This document shows, piece after piece, positions 44,077-53,663 of a stretch of 64,000 bases of DNA. A program made the translations under genes and the position numbers. Under the pieces are notes generated by a model, which saw only the letters and a list, made by a program, of their open reading frames with translations, ran no database searches and was not told the origin of the DNA. Origin of the DNA: Myxococcus xanthus (GTDB taxonomy: Bacteria; Myxococcota; Myxococcia; Myxococcales; Myxococcaceae); contig NZ_FNOH01000001.1 of NCBI RefSeq assembly GCF_900106535.1, positions 248,001 through 312,000 of the forward strand, in the 5' to 3' direction. How positions within the stretch are numbered: the stretch's first letter is position 1; every line of letters begins with the position of its first letter.

Positions 44077-44469
44077 TCAGGCGCGGATGCTCGTCTTCCG
44101 TGCACCCGCGCGCTTGTAGACCTTGCCCGCCTTCAGCGGCGTCGTATCTGTCGTCTTCTTGGGGCGGCCCTCCTTGCGGTAGGCCACTGCGGCCGCGGAC
44201 GGCAGTGTCTTGCGCCGCGAGGTGCTGCTCTGGCCTGGCTCCGGTTCGGGCAGCTTGCGGCTTTTCGCCGTGAGGCCCCTTCCTGGCGCGTGGCGGGGAC
44301 TGACGCTGCGGTCCGCGAAGGTCCGTTTCCCCAGGGTCCGCCGGCCGCTCTTCTTCGCATGGTGCGTGCTGTCCGCGCTGGCGAGATGCACGTCGGTGGG
44401 CTTGAGCTCCAACGTCGTTCCCTGCCGCTTCGCGCGCTTCACGCGCTCCGTCTGACTCTTCTCTGGCAT
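44077..44469 (-). CDS. Small highly basic protein, possibly nucleic-acid binding
   Basis: 130 residues rich in Lys, Arg, Ser and Thr (for example HHAKKSGRRTLGKRTF and RKEGRPKKTTDTTPLKAG). A strong GGAGGT six bases before the ATG supports it as a real gene. It is probably disordered. A second basic small protein lies at 45353-45652, flanking the zinc-ribbon membrane gene between them. DNA or RNA binding is inferred from charge only. Confidence 0.65.
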   Translation of the reverse strand: MPEKSQTERVKRAKRQGTTLELKPTDVHLASADSTHHAKKSGRRTLGKRTFADRSVSPRHAPGRGLTAKSRKLPEPEPGQSSTSRRKTLPSAAAVAYRKEGRPKKTTDTTPLKAGKVYKRAGARKTSIRA

Positions 44470-44632
44470 TCGACCTCCAGCGACACAGGTAGGAATGCCG
44501 GGTGGGAGATGCCAGGGGGCAGTGGAGCAGCCGGGCCCTGGTGCCCAGGTCTGGTGGTGTCGTGGAACGTCCGTCATGGCATTCCGGGACGGGTTGCGGC
44601 GGCGCGGGGGGAGGTGCTCCGATGGTGGGGCC

Positions 44633-45292
44633 ATGCGCCGCGCTCGAATCTCCTTGGACGCGCCGTACCTCTCGCCGGAGTCGGGCGAGTTCCGCATCGT
44701 CTGTCCTGGCTGTGGGCATGCCGTCACGGTGGGCGCCGAGGCACGCTGCATGAAATGCGGCGCGAGCCTGGAGGCGGCCTTGAGCGCCGCGCGAGGTCCG
44801 CCGCCTCCGTTGCCACCGCGCCGGTTGACCCGGGCACAGCGCGCGGCCGTCTCGCGGCCCAAGCTGCACAAGCACTACGTCCTGGGAACGCTGGCCCTGT
44901 GGGCGGGGGTGATGCTGCTCCCGGTGGGACTGTTCTTCCTGCGGCCCCTGCTCCTGCAGTCCGCCATCTTCATCGGGATGGGGCTGTTGTTCCGGCGCAC
45001 GAGCTGGCCGGTGTCGCTGCGGCGCGAGCAGCAGCGTCAGTTGAAGGCATGGGTCTGGGGCTTGCCGGCCGCGGCTGAACTCACGCGGGTGGAGCGTCAG
45101 GTGGCGCCCACGCTGCATGCCGGACGCGTGGTGCAACTCGATTACGTCTTCACGGTGCATGGCCAGCGCGTCGAAGGGAGCGTGCCTTCACCGCATGCGT
45201 CGGACCTGCTGCGGCGCCCGGGAGAGCGCGTGTGGGCCGTCTACGTGGCGGAGGACCCGGGCGCCAGCGCGCTGTGGCCACCGGGCCCTTGA
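44633..45292 (+). CDS. Zinc-ribbon membrane protein
   Basis: 219 residues. The N-terminus has a zinc ribbon (CPGCGHAVTVGAEARCMKCG). Two closely spaced membrane helices (YVLGTLALWAGVMLLPVGLFFL and LLLQSAIFIGMGLLF) follow, then a soluble C-terminal domain (VVQLDYVFTVHGQRVEGS). I do not recognise a function. ATG 44633 is chosen because the coding signal starts there; the frame is open further upstream. Confidence 0.7.
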   Translation: MRRARISLDAPYLSPESGEFRIVCPGCGHAVTVGAEARCMKCGASLEAALSAARGPPPPLPPRRLTRAQRAAVSRPKLHKHYVLGTLALWAGVMLLPVGLFFLRPLLLQSAIFIGMGLLFRRTSWPVSLRREQQRQLKAWVWGLPAAAELTRVERQVAPTLHAGRVVQLDYVFTVHGQRVEGSVPSPHASDLLRRPGERVWAVYVAEDPGASALWPPGP

Positions 45293-45352
45293 AACGGGCA
45301 CGGCCCCCGCCCGGAGGTCGCGGGGCGCGGGCCGCGTCACGACGTGTACATG

Positions 45353-45652
45353 CTAGCCGCCGTGAAGGGGCAGGCGCTTCTTCGGCCCGCCGAGGTGCTT
45401 CACGTTCATCTCGCTGGGGGCCTTCTTGCGGCCCTTGAGGGGGGTTGCGCGTCGCCGATGACTCTTGGGCTCATGTGCCTCGGCGGCGGGGCCCAGCGTC
45501 ACGCGCTCCAGCGTCTTCTGCCGCCGCAGCGCGGCCGCGTCGTCGTGGGGCATCGTCTTGCGCCCCTTGCTGGCCTGTACGCTCGGCTGGGCCCCGTGCG
45601 CGCCGACCCGCCGCCTGTTCTTGATGCCTGCCACTATCGTCCGAACGGCCAT
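45353..45652 (-). CDS. Small basic protein of unknown function
   Basis: 99 residues beginning [15 protein letters not shown], with a strongly basic C-terminal half ([18 protein letters not shown]). A GGGAGG site five bases before ATG 45652 supports translation. It resembles the basic protein at 44077-44469 in composition but not in clear sequence identity. Confidence 0.6.
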   Translation of the reverse strand: MAVRTIVAGIKNRRRVGAHGAQPSVQASKGRKTMPHDDAAALRRQKTLERVTLGPAAEAHEPKSHRRRATPLKGRKKAPSEMNVKHLGGPKKRLPLHGG

Positions 45653-45795
45653 GTTGCCTCCCTGCGGGTGAGGTAAGGACGGCGCCACGGCTTTTCCATC
45701 CCCCTCCATGGGACGGCGGAGGTCATTGCTCCCCTGCCTGCCGGGAGGAAGGGATGCCGCGCGCTGTCAGGACGCCTTCATTCCTTCCTTGTCGA

Positions 45796-45812
45796 ATACC
45801 CCCCGGGGGTAT
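45796..45812. promoter_or_regulatory. FrmR/CsoR-type operator
   Basis: The 17-bp element ATACCCCCCGGGGGTAT is an inverted repeat with 8-bp arms and one central base. C- and G-tracts flanked by ATA/TAT are typical of CsoR/RcnR/FrmR operators. It lies 46 bases before the frmR start, so FrmR probably represses its own operon here. Confidence 0.8.
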
Positions 45813-45829
45813 ATATCCGCCGCGGCAGG

Positions 45830-45846
45830 ATACTCCCACCCAGTAT
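45830..45846. promoter_or_regulatory. Possible second FrmR half-conserved operator
   Basis: ATACTCCCACCCAGTAT is 17 bp, like the first operator, and keeps ATA/TAT ends with an ATACT/AGTAT inverted repeat but weak C/G tracts. Its start lies 34 bp from the first and 12 bases before the frmR ATG. Confidence 0.4.
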
Positions 45847-45858
45847 GTCGTCACCGCC

Positions 45859-47287
<1,429 letters not shown>

Positions 47288-47382
47288 GTCAACCGCCAAC
47301 CCCTTCCCCGAGGCGCAGGGCATGCGCGTATCGGCCACGCACAGCGCCAAGTCGAAGGGCACCTTCCGGGAGGACTGAGAAC

Positions 47383-48234
47383 ATGGAACGCATCGAACAC
47401 CACGCGAGTTTTGGCGGCCGGCAGGAGGTGTGGAAGCACACTTCCTCCGCGCTGGGCGGCGAGACGCGGTTCGGCATCTACCTGCCGGAGGCCGCGCTGC
47501 GCGGCGAGCGCTGCCCAGTGCTGTACTGGCTCTCCGGCCTGACCTGCACCGAGCAGAACTTCATCACCAAGGCGGGCGCGCAGGAGCACGCGGCGCGCCA
47601 CGGATTCATCGTCGTCGCGCCGGACACCAGTCCTCGTGGCGACGCGGTTGCCAATGACGCTGCCTATGATTTGGGGCAGGGGGCGGGCTTCTACCTCGAC
47701 GCCACGCAGGCTCCCTGGGCGCCGCATTTCCGCATGCAGGACTACGTGGCCCGGGAACTCCCCGCGCTGGTGGAGCAGCACTTCCCGGCCACGGACGCGC
47801 GAGGCATCTTCGGCCATTCGATGGGCGGTCATGGCGCGCTCGTCACCGCCCTGCGCCACCCGGGCCGCTACCGCAGCGTGTCCGCCTTCTCCCCCATCGT
47901 CGCCCCCTCACAGGTGCCGTGGGGCCAGAAGGCCTTCACCGCCTACCTGGGCGACAACCGCGCCGCGTGGGCGGCCTGGGACGCCGTCGAGTTGGTGAAG
48001 ACGGCGAAGGAGCGCCTGACGCTCCTGGTGGACCAGGGCGAGGCCGACGAGTTCCTCGCCACCCAATTGCGCCCGGAGTTGCTGGCCGCCGCCTGCGAGG
48101 CCACGGGCCATCCGCTCACGCTGCGGCGGCACGCGGGGTACGACCACAGCTACTACTTCATCGCCACGTTCCTCGCGGACCACTTCGCACACCACGCGAA
48201 GGCCCTCGTCGGTTCGGAGAAGGCGCGTTCGTAG
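47383..48234 (+). CDS. fghA: S-formylglutathione hydrolase
   Basis: 283 residues, an esterase-D/FGH type alpha/beta hydrolase. The catalytic Ser is in GHSMGGHGAL, Asp in DQGEADEF and His in YDHSYYF. VLYWLSGLTCTEQNFITKAG is a family signature. It releases formate and glutathione from S-formylglutathione, finishing formaldehyde removal started by the upstream dehydrogenase. A 10-bp hairpin follows as a likely terminator. Confidence 0.95.
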   Translation: MERIEHHASFGGRQEVWKHTSSALGGETRFGIYLPEAALRGERCPVLYWLSGLTCTEQNFITKAGAQEHAARHGFIVVAPDTSPRGDAVANDAAYDLGQGAGFYLDATQAPWAPHFRMQDYVARELPALVEQHFPATDARGIFGHSMGGHGALVTALRHPGRYRSVSAFSPIVAPSQVPWGQKAFTAYLGDNRAAWAAWDAVELVKTAKERLTLLVDQGEADEFLATQLRPELLAAACEATGHPLTLRRHAGYDHSYYFIATFLADHFAHHAKALVGSEKARS

Positions 48235-48260
48235 TCGCGACGGTCATCCCGGGTTCCGGT

Positions 48261-48287
48261 CAGCCCCGACGTGACATGTCGGGGCTG
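48261..48287. terminator. Terminator hairpin after fghA
   Basis: A perfect 10-bp inverted repeat (CAGCCCCGAC / GTCGGGGCTG) with a 7-base loop lies between fghA and the convergent gene that ends at 48296. Confidence 0.7.
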
Positions 48288-48295
48288 GCCGTGTC

Positions 48296-48793
48296 TCAGC
48301 GGGACTGAGTCGACGACCCTTTGCCACGCCGGGGCGGGCGGGTGCTGGTGGTGCTCTCGGGCGGGAACAGCCAGCCGTCCGCGCCGCGCGGGGCGGTGTT
48401 GCTGGTCCGCGCCGTCTCCGTGGGCTCCAGGTGCAGGCCACGGCAGCCGCGGCACCAGGACTGGGGCCGGCGCTCGCCGCGCATGGTGCGGTAGCCGAAG
48501 TCCTGCGCCGTGGGGCCCATGTGGCCGCAGCGCGGGCAGCGGCTCAGGGACGTGACGCCCGTCTCCTTCGCCTTCTGCTTGCCATGCTCCACCACCAGCG
48601 CCAGCGCCGCGGCGAACCCCACCCGTCGCTCCGAGGCGACGTGGAAGCGCCGAGCGCGCTTGCGGCCCTTGCCGCCCAGCACCGGTAGCAGGTCCATGCC
48701 CCCAAGCAGGTTGCGCTGCTCGAGGACGCGCGTCGAAGAGCTGTTCGTGGTCGAGTGGCTCACAAGAGCACTCATACCGGGGCGGTCTGACAT
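48296..48793 (-). CDS. Zinc-ribbon protein of unknown function
   Basis: 165 residues. A basic stretch (GGKGRKRARRFHVASERRVG) is followed by a zinc-binding region (CPRCGHMGPTAQDFGYR, then WCRGCRGL). The C-terminal tail is Ser/Thr/Arg-rich and probably disordered. A second ATG at 48775 is possible. Possibly a nucleic-acid or ribosome-associated protein; not identified. Confidence 0.55.
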   Translation of the reverse strand: MSDRPGMSALVSHSTTNSSSTRVLEQRNLLGGMDLLPVLGGKGRKRARRFHVASERRVGFAAALALVVEHGKQKAKETGVTSLSRCPRCGHMGPTAQDFGYRTMRGERRPQSWCRGCRGLHLEPTETARTSNTAPRGADGWLFPPESTTSTRPPRRGKGSSTQSR

Positions 48794-48942
48794 GCCCTGT
48801 GGAGGGGGATGCCTGCCTGCCCGCTCCTCGGAGGGATACTGAGCGAAAGTTCAATGAATCCGAGGATCTACACATCCACCCCGATTGGTAGGACGCCGGC
48901 GGCACAGGGAGGCCCCATGCCGCCGAGTCCCAAGGGGGGCGG

Positions 48943-50451
48943 TTACTCCCCGCCGTCCGTGCCGGACATGCCGCCGCCGGCCTCGCTGGCGCCGAAGACG
49001 GGCGTGCCGCCGGGCAGGCTTGGGTCATGCGGGAGGCTGCCGCGCGGGCTGCGCAGGTAGACGAAGGGCGTGGCGAACAGGAAGTTGGACACGCGCGACG
49101 TGTAGATGTCCGCGTACCGTTCCACCTGCCGGGCCAGGTGGCTCTTGTCATTGCCCGCGCGCGTCAGCAGGCCCCAAATGGGGTTGGACAGCTCGGTGGC
49201 CGCGCGTGCCAGGGGCCCCAGCTCCGCGTCCAGCGCCTCCAGCTCCGTGCGCAGCGTGGCCAGCCGCGCCACCAGCTCCGTCTCCGACGGCGTGTCCGTG
49301 CGCGGGCCGTACTGGAAGCGCCGCCGCTGGAGCTCCAGGCGAATCTGGCAGCTCTCCGCCTCCAGCCGCTCCTTCACCACCATGCGCTCGGCCAGCCGGG
49401 TCTCCGTGGCGCGGAACGAGGCGATGGAGCGCACCTCGTCCTCCAGCTCGCGCAGGATGAGCGCCGTGCGCCAGCGCAGCACATTCTTCGTCACGTGCAC
49501 GTCGCCGAACATGTGGTCGCCCACGTAGAGAATCTGGTCACCGCTCATGCCCAGGTGGCGCTCCAGCTCCACCGCGCTGCCGCCGAAGTACGGCGTGCCC
49601 GGCTTGAAGGGGCCCGTGTGCGGACGCAGCAGCGCCTCGCCGCTGGACTCCACCACCTCGAAGAGCGACGAGCGCGTGGTGAAGAACTCCGGCTTGCGCG
49701 CGGAGACAATCACCACGTCGAAGAGCTGCCGCCACGTCATGCCTTCCGGCAGGTGCCGGTCGAAGGCGAAGTGCATCATGGGCTCGGTGTAGGCCCACTC
49801 GCTGTTGGTGATGAGCAGCAGCTTCTTGCCGGCGTTGCGCTGGTCCAGCAGCGCCAGCGGCGTCTCCGGGTCGTCGATGACGTAGCGCTCCGGGTCGGCG
49901 ATGATTTCCGCCTTCAGCCGCCCCTGCATGTGCGTGGCGTCCAGGTTCTTCCGCACGTGCTCGTAGAGGTCCGAATAGCCCATGGGGCCCGGGAGCTGGC
50001 CGGCGTCCAGCCGGTCCACGAGCTGTGCGTAGATGCACGCCTCCGACAGCGAGAAGAGCGTGTTGAGGAACACCCAGCGCTGCTCATGCAGGTCGATGAT
50101 GGTGCGCGCGTATTCGTCGCGCTGGGCCTCGAAGCTCATGGCCTGCGTGCCGTGCAGCGCCTTCTTCACGAAGCCGAAGCGGTTGGCCTTGAGGAGGTTG
50201 CCCTTCTCCGTGTCGATGATGAGGCCGCGCATCGACAGCTCGGGGTCGAACGACAAGTCCGCCACCGGCCAGCCCTGCTCGACGAGCCGGTCGCGGATGT
50301 GCTCGTAGGCGCGGCGCTCCCACGCCTCCACATGGTAGTGGATGAGCGTGTAATCCATGTCGTAACCCACCGCCTTGATGGCGCGCAGGTTGAGGGTGCG
50401 GTTGCAGAACAGTCCGCGCTCGGGCGGGGGACCAGGAATGAACGTGCTCAT
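48943..50451 (-). CDS. HAD-IG family 5'-nucleotidase
   Basis: About 502 residues, close to the size of eukaryotic cytosolic purine 5'-nucleotidase-like proteins. The nucleophile motif is YDMDYTLIHY; later motifs include LLLITNSEWAYTEP and GDQILYVGDHMFGDVH. The protein probably dephosphorylates nucleoside monophosphates. The Gly/Pro-rich tail after about residue 480 is not conserved. ATG 50451 is chosen at the start of conserved sequence. Confidence 0.85.
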   Translation of the reverse strand: MSTFIPGPPPERGLFCNRTLNLRAIKAVGYDMDYTLIHYHVEAWERRAYEHIRDRLVEQGWPVADLSFDPELSMRGLIIDTEKGNLLKANRFGFVKKALHGTQAMSFEAQRDEYARTIIDLHEQRWVFLNTLFSLSEACIYAQLVDRLDAGQLPGPMGYSDLYEHVRKNLDATHMQGRLKAEIIADPERYVIDDPETPLALLDQRNAGKKLLLITNSEWAYTEPMMHFAFDRHLPEGMTWRQLFDVVIVSARKPEFFTTRSSLFEVVESSGEALLRPHTGPFKPGTPYFGGSAVELERHLGMSGDQILYVGDHMFGDVHVTKNVLRWRTALILRELEDEVRSIASFRATETRLAERMVVKERLEAESCQIRLELQRRRFQYGPRTDTPSETELVARLATLRTELEALDAELGPLARAATELSNPIWGLLTRAGNDKSHLARQVERYADIYTSRVSNFLFATPFVYLRSPRGSLPHDPSLPGGTPVFGASEAGGGMSGTDGGE

Positions 50452-50546
50452 GGCACCCCTGGCTTGCCCCGGAGCGCGCGAAAAGTCACTGCTTTCGTCA
50501 GGGCCCGTCCGCTGGACGGCAGAAGTCCAGCGGCACCCCGGCCGGG

Positions 50547-51098
50547 TCAAGCCTGCTTCGCGAGCTCCGCGTCGATGGCGGACAGCAGACGCGCATCATC
50601 CGCGGCGACGTCCGGCGCGAAACGCGCGGCGACGCGGCCGTCACGCCCGACGAGGAACTTCTCGAAGTTCCACTGCACTTCCGGCACGGGGTTGGCGGTG
50701 ATGCCGTAGCCCTGGAGCCGGCTGCGCATGGGGCCTTCGCCCACGGCGTCCGGGATGGCGCCCGTCAGCGCGTGGTAGAGCGGGTGCTTGTCCGCGCCCA
50801 CCACCGAAATCTTGGAGAACAGCGGGAACTTCACGTCGTAGGTCAGCGTGCAGAACGCCTTGATTTCCGACTCGCTGCCCGGCTCCTGGCCCAGGAAGTT
50901 GTTGGCCGGGAAGCCCAGCACCTCGAAGCCCTCGGCGCGCTTGCGCTCGTAGAGCTTCTCCAGGCCTTCGTACTGCGGCGTCAGTCCGCACTTGGAGGCC
51001 ACGTTGACCACCAGCAGGACCTTGCCCTTGAACTGGCCGAGCGACTGCGGGGCACCATCGATGGACTTGAGGGGAATGTCGTAGAGGTTCTGGCTCAT
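50547..51098 (-). CDS. Glutathione peroxidase
   Basis: 183 residues with the family motifs VVNVASKCGLTPQYEGLEKLY (catalytic Cys), LGFPANNF and VQWNFEKFLVGRDG. It reduces hydroperoxides with glutathione or thioredoxin as electron donor. It is upstream of the nucleotidase on the same strand, 95 bases away. Confidence 0.92.
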   Translation of the reverse strand: MSQNLYDIPLKSIDGAPQSLGQFKGKVLLVVNVASKCGLTPQYEGLEKLYERKRAEGFEVLGFPANNFLGQEPGSESEIKAFCTLTYDVKFPLFSKISVVGADKHPLYHALTGAIPDAVGEGPMRSRLQGYGITANPVPEVQWNFEKFLVGRDGRVAARFAPDVAADDARLLSAIDAELAKQA

Positions 51099-51231
51099 GC
51101 CTCACCCTATAACCGCTCGGAGGGGGGCAGGCCGGGGAGATTATAAAATCCAGAAATGACAACTATCCATGGGCCGACAGGAGGTAGGTTCCGCCACCTC
51201 TTTCACTCCTTCCCTATTTGGAGAACTGCCC

Positions 51232-51852
51232 ATGACGTGGACGATTCGGAGCCTGCTCCTCGGTGTCTTCCTGCTGTCCGGCTGCAAGCACACGGGTGGC
51301 GGCAGCGTCACCCCCACCCCGACGCAGCCGCAGGCTTGTGATGCGCAGCAGGCGCAAATCTCCCGCGAGGCCGATGAGCGCGCCAGCCCGTGGAGCGTGG
51401 AGCAGCACCTGGCGAAGAACTTCCCTGGCAAGAAGGTGTCGTGGCTGATGACGGACGCCGCGTACCAGAACTTCGTGGTGAAGCCGAACGCGCAGAACTT
51501 TGGCCGCTGCAATGACAGCGTTTGCTATCTGTTCGCCGCGCCGTCGGAGACCATCCAGGCCGCCGTCGAGAAGTCGATGGTGAACGGCGCGCATGACCCG
51601 GCGGTGATTGGCCAGGCGCTGGGCCTGCCGGCGAAGAACTTCGAAGGCCCGCTGCGGATGATGACGCTGGACCTGGCGGCCACCGGCGTGTGCGTGCGCC
51701 TGCCCGTGGACAGCGACCCGGGCGTCTGGAAGTGCACCAGCGAGGAGGACACGGACTGCTTCAAGTTCGGTGGCTACACCTCTGGCGGCGTGCCGGAGCT
51801 GATGGTCATCGACGCGCCCGTCTCCCACGCGGTGGTGACGGAGATTCCGTGA
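51232..51852 (+). CDS. Secreted lipoprotein of unknown function
   Basis: 206 residues. The start MTWTIRSLLLGVFLLSGC is a clean lipoprotein signal with GGAG upstream, so I reject the 21-codon upstream extension. The mature part has several cysteines, including CNDSVCYLFAAP and WKCTSEEDTDCFKF, and an acidic C-terminus. Not recognised. Translationally coupled to the next gene. Confidence 0.65.
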   Translation: MTWTIRSLLLGVFLLSGCKHTGGGSVTPTPTQPQACDAQQAQISREADERASPWSVEQHLAKNFPGKKVSWLMTDAAYQNFVVKPNAQNFGRCNDSVCYLFAAPSETIQAAVEKSMVNGAHDPAVIGQALGLPAKNFEGPLRMMTLDLAATGVCVRLPVDSDPGVWKCTSEEDTDCFKFGGYTSGGVPELMVIDAPVSHAVVTEIP

Positions 51853-52088
51853 GCGAGGAGCAGGTCCTCATCCAGAGCCCCCTCATGTACCGGCTGGTGC
51901 GCTCGGCGGAGGGGGCGCTCTTCCTTGACGTGGTGGTGGGGGGCATCGCCCAGTTCACGGTGCGCGTGGTCCTCACCGAGCAGGAAGCCGAGGCCTACGG
52001 CCGGCTGGGCCGCCCCTATGCGGACCGTCTGGCAATGGATGTCATGGCCAGCCCGGCGTTCGGCGGGCGGGCCGTCCGCGTGCCGTAG
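51849..52088 (+). CDS. Small protein of unknown function
   Basis: 79 residues from GTG overlapping the previous stop (GTGA). It is a beta-rich cytoplasmic-looking protein (YRLVRSAEGALFLDVVVGG, then FTVRVVLTEQEAEAY). Tight coupling suggests it acts with the lipoprotein. Not recognised. Confidence 0.5.
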   Translation: MSEEQVLIQSPLMYRLVRSAEGALFLDVVVGGIAQFTVRVVLTEQEAEAYGRLGRPYADRLAMDVMASPAFGGRAVRVP

Positions 52089-52114
52089 GGCGCGGCGTGG
52101 GGGGGCCGCCCCGG

Positions 52115-52133
52115 GCCACCTTCGGAAGGTGGC
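52115..52133 (+). terminator. Hairpin terminator candidate
   Basis: An 8-bp inverted repeat (GCCACCTT / AAGGTGGC) with a 3-base loop and GC-rich flanks lies in the gap after the small coupled gene. Confidence 0.5.
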
Positions 52134-52245
52134 TCGGGGACGGTGCTTGCGTGGGCCCGTTGCGCATTCGTGAATGCGCCGCCGCGCCTGGGTGTCGGAT
52201 GCTGACGTGTCGTCACATCCGGCCCGAGCCGCGAAGGATGCTTGC

Positions 52246-52893
52246 ATGAAGATGTCGTGGAGTGGTGCGGTCCTGTCCGCCTGTGTGCTGGGGCTCACCG
52301 CCGGAGCAGCCCGCGCGGAAGAGGCGTGGAAGACGGTGGCGGAGAAGCCTTACGTGGTGAAGGTCCGCGCGCGCCCGGGCTCCGAGGCCAAGGACGTGTG
52401 GGCGGAGGGCGAGCTGGCCGCGAGCGCCGCGGATGTCCAGTCGGTGCTGCGGGACGTGGACGCCTACCGGCACTGGATGCCGTATGTGAAGGAGTCTCGC
52501 ATCCTGAAGGACCTGCCGGACGAGGGGCAGCTCACGTACACGAAGCTGGACCTGCCGGTGGTGTCCTCGCGCGACTACATCTGCAGCGTGGTGTTGGAGT
52601 CCAGGCTGGCGGAGGACGGCTCGGGTGTGTTCGCGCAGCGCTGGCAGGCGACGCCGGACGCCATTCCCCAGCGGCGCGGCACCGTTCGCATCCGGCTCAA
52701 CGAGGGAAGCTGGCGCGTGGAGCCTCGAGGCGAAGGAAAGTCCCATGCCGTGTACCGCTTCACCGTGGACCCGGCCGGCTCCATTCCTGGCTTCCTGGCG
52801 CGCATGGGGCAGAAGGACGCCGTGGAGGACACGTTCCGCGCGGTGGAGAAGCGTGCCCGGGAACACGCCGCATCCCGGGCACGAGCGGAATGA
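52246..52893 (+). CDS. Periplasmic START/SRPBCC-like lipid-binding protein
   Basis: 215 residues with a Sec signal ending TAGAARAEE. The mature domain has a Bet v1/START-like pattern: VRARPGSEAKDVWAEGEL, SAADVQSVLRDVDAYRHWMP, SSRDYICSVVLE and a C-terminal helix AVEKRAREHAASRA. Such domains bind lipids or other hydrophobic ligands. GAAGGA lies upstream of the ATG. Confidence 0.75.
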   Translation: MKMSWSGAVLSACVLGLTAGAARAEEAWKTVAEKPYVVKVRARPGSEAKDVWAEGELAASAADVQSVLRDVDAYRHWMPYVKESRILKDLPDEGQLTYTKLDLPVVSSRDYICSVVLESRLAEDGSGVFAQRWQATPDAIPQRRGTVRIRLNEGSWRVEPRGEGKSHAVYRFTVDPAGSIPGFLARMGQKDAVEDTFRAVEKRAREHAASRARAE

Positions 52894-53057
52894 CGCCGGT
52901 GCGCCGCAACCGATGCAGGGCCCTGGCCGGGGTGCGCAAGCCTTGCGCGTTTTCAGGGCTGTAGCGCCGCGCACCGCAAGGCACGCTTCCTGAAAGCATA
53001 ATCTCCTGCTGGGCCGTGGGTCCGGAGTGGCCGGGGTGGCCGCAGTGGGAGACGAAC

Positions 53058-53321
53058 ATGGAGCTGCTGGCTCGGGAGGCCCAGGAAGCATTGCGGCAGC
53101 GCAGCCATCGGCTGCGCGCTCGGGCCTCGTTGGGGGTGGGGGGCCTGTCCTTCACCCAGGCGGAGGCGCAGGAGCTGCGGGACATCGAGGAGGCGCTGAC
53201 GCGCATCGCTCATGGTGAGTTCGGCCGGTGCGCGCGCTGCGGCGGGGCCATTGGCCGGCACCGGCTGCGCGCTGTTCCAGAGGCCCGGCATTGCCTGACG
53301 TGTGCCGCCCTGGCGCGCTGA
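53058..53321 (+). CDS. DksA/TraR-like zinc-finger protein
   Basis: 87 residues. A helical N-terminal half (RSHRLRARASLGVGG, then FTQAEAQELRDIEEALTRI) is followed by a four-cysteine zinc finger with CARCGGAIG and CLTCAAL. This is the layout of DksA/TraR C4-type proteins that bind RNA polymerase. GGGAGA before ATG 53058 supports this start over an upstream one. Confidence 0.75.
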   Translation: MELLAREAQEALRQRSHRLRARASLGVGGLSFTQAEAQELRDIEEALTRIAHGEFGRCARCGGAIGRHRLRAVPEARHCLTCAALAR

Positions 53322-53406
53322 AGGCCCGCTCCCTGTCCGGGCGGGCGGCGTCGCCTGGCGAGCAGTGCCGCCGTCCCGTCTGGGAAAGAAGCCGTGCATG
53401 GGTGCA

Positions 53407-53424
53407 TGTCTAGGGGTATAGACA
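53407..53424. promoter_or_regulatory. Inverted-repeat operator candidate before the helix-turn-helix gene
   Basis: TGTCTAGGGGTATAGACA has 6-bp arms (TGTCTA / TAGACA) and a 6-base centre, 18 bases before the ATG. Its position suggests autoregulation by the HTH protein encoded next. Confidence 0.4.
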
Positions 53425-53441
53425 CGCCCGAAATGTGTCCC

Positions 53442-53663
53442 ATGGTGAAGACCGAAGACCTGATTGACGCTCAGGCGGTGGCCGGGTTGCTGCGCCTGCG
53501 CCACGCCAACAGCGTCAGCACCTACCTGCGCCGCTATCCCGACATGCCCCGGCCCGTCCTGGACCTGGGCACGGGGCGGCCCCGGCTTTGGCTTCGTCCC
53601 CAGGTGGTGCGCTGGATGCGCGCCCGTAAGCCCGAGCAGCTCCGCGCTGGAGGTGAGTCATGA
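53442..53663 (+). CDS. Small helix-turn-helix DNA-binding protein (AlpA/excisionase-like)
   Basis: 73 residues. LIDAQAVAGLLRLRHANSVS then TYLRRYPDMPRPVLDLGTG resembles a winged helix-turn-helix of the AlpA/excisionase type, ending with a basic recognition segment (VVRWMRARKP). It is translationally coupled to the methionine aminopeptidase gene (ATGA), which is unusual for a transcription factor. Confidence 0.65.
   Translation: MVKTEDLIDAQAVAGLLRLRHANSVSTYLRRYPDMPRPVLDLGTGRPRLWLRPQVVRWMRARKPEQLRAGGES

Noticed and set aside
43846..45078. Plus-strand frame beginning next to the coiled-coil gene stop
   Set aside because: It overlaps three better-supported genes on both strands and its sequence is Arg/Gly-rich noise.
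45293..45352. Terminator hairpin after the zinc-ribbon membrane gene
   Set aside because: Stems are imperfect and only reflect high GC.
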